NCBI RefSeq assembly: GCF_037055355.1
Contig: NZ_CP146350.1
Coordinates: forward strand, 7,277,001 to 7,341,000
Direction of reading: 5' to 3'
DNA: 64,000 bases
From: Streptomyces sp. DG1A-41
GTDB taxonomy: Bacteria; Actinomycetota; Actinomycetes; Streptomycetales; Streptomycetaceae
Shown here: positions 63,994-64,000 of the stretch, in pieces
How positions within the stretch are numbered: the first letter of the stretch is position 1
How the letters are laid out: each line of letters starts with the position of its first letter
Notes under the pieces: generated by a model
What the model was told of the DNA's origin: nothing
Seen by the model: only the letters and a program-made list of their open reading frames with translations
Database searches by the model: none
Made by a program: the position numbers and the translations under genes

Positions 63994-64000
63994 ATGGCTG
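63994..64000 (+). CDS. Start of a further gene (partial)
   Basis: ATGGCTG at the window end follows AGGAGG by 9 bases, so a new gene on the same strand as the sigma factor probably starts here, 90 bases after its stop. Nothing can be said about its product. Confidence 0.45.

Overview
The window is high-GC actinobacterial DNA that reads as a Streptomyces chromosome. Codon third positions are overwhelmingly G or C. Signal peptides are often twin-arginine, GTG and TTG starts are common, and several families are typical of the genus: DUF397 with a DUF5753 helix-turn-helix protein, alditol oxidase, ANTAR/STAS regulators and membrane-anchored ECF sigma factors.

Layout. (1) 1-6282: the end of a sugar ABC permease, then a pectinase-like beta-helix hydrolase and two alginate-lyase-family proteins, one split by a frameshift. 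(2) 6406-10571: a carboxylesterase, then a WhiJ-like cluster (DUF397, HTH, ATPase) with a small membrane protein and a lipoprotein. (3) 10587-14238: a LacI regulator, a homocysteine S-methyltransferase and a divergent amino-acid permease. (4) 14539-16721: a hypothetical protein, a broken SMI1/KNR4-like gene and an aminoglycoside-phosphotransferase-fold kinase. (5) 16750-26128: a plant-cell-wall block with a beta-strand-repeat surface protein, an expansin-like protein, two GH43 enzymes (one with a ricin-type lectin), a rhamnogalacturonan lyase remnant, a rhamnogalacturonan acetylesterase and a DUF2264 protein. (6) 26221-28944: a rifamycin-associated element ahead of a rifampin phosphotransferase gene broken by one missing base. 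(7) 28967-40133: metabolic and regulatory genes, a secreted sphingomyelinase-like phosphodiesterase divergent from a Tat-exported PHP phosphoesterase, an MFS exporter and an ABC-2 transporter. (8) 40264-47754: a ROK regulator, solute-binding protein, two permeases and a GH2 beta-galactosidase, all read leftward. (9) 47933-49141: a STAS-ANTAR regulator divergent from a winged-helix protein. (10) 50201-54684: a membrane-anchored ECF sigma factor followed by a secreted His/Cys clan-CD-like peptidase with PepSY repeats, a Cys-rich secreted protein and a small membrane protein. This is the least familiar unit here. (11) 54861-57215: a decayed IS630 transposase beside a complete IS630-family element. 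(12) 57232-63904: alditol oxidase, a 2-hydroxyacid dehydrogenase, a truncated TnpB, an atypical radical SAM enzyme, and a second membrane-anchored ECF sigma factor with an extracellular cellulose-binding domain.

How the genes fit together. The two polysaccharide blocks and the beta-galactosidase operon suit attack on pectin side chains: arabinan, galactan and rhamnogalacturonan. LacI and ROK regulators with nearby palindromic sites are the likely switches, and the CBM2-bearing sigma factor could sense cellulose outside the cell.

Caution: at least four otherwise normal genes (1668-5008, 15175-15556, 26342-28944, 45008-46274) are each broken by a 1-2 base indel, two of them in short homopolymers. 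Sequencing error is a live alternative to true pseudogenization.
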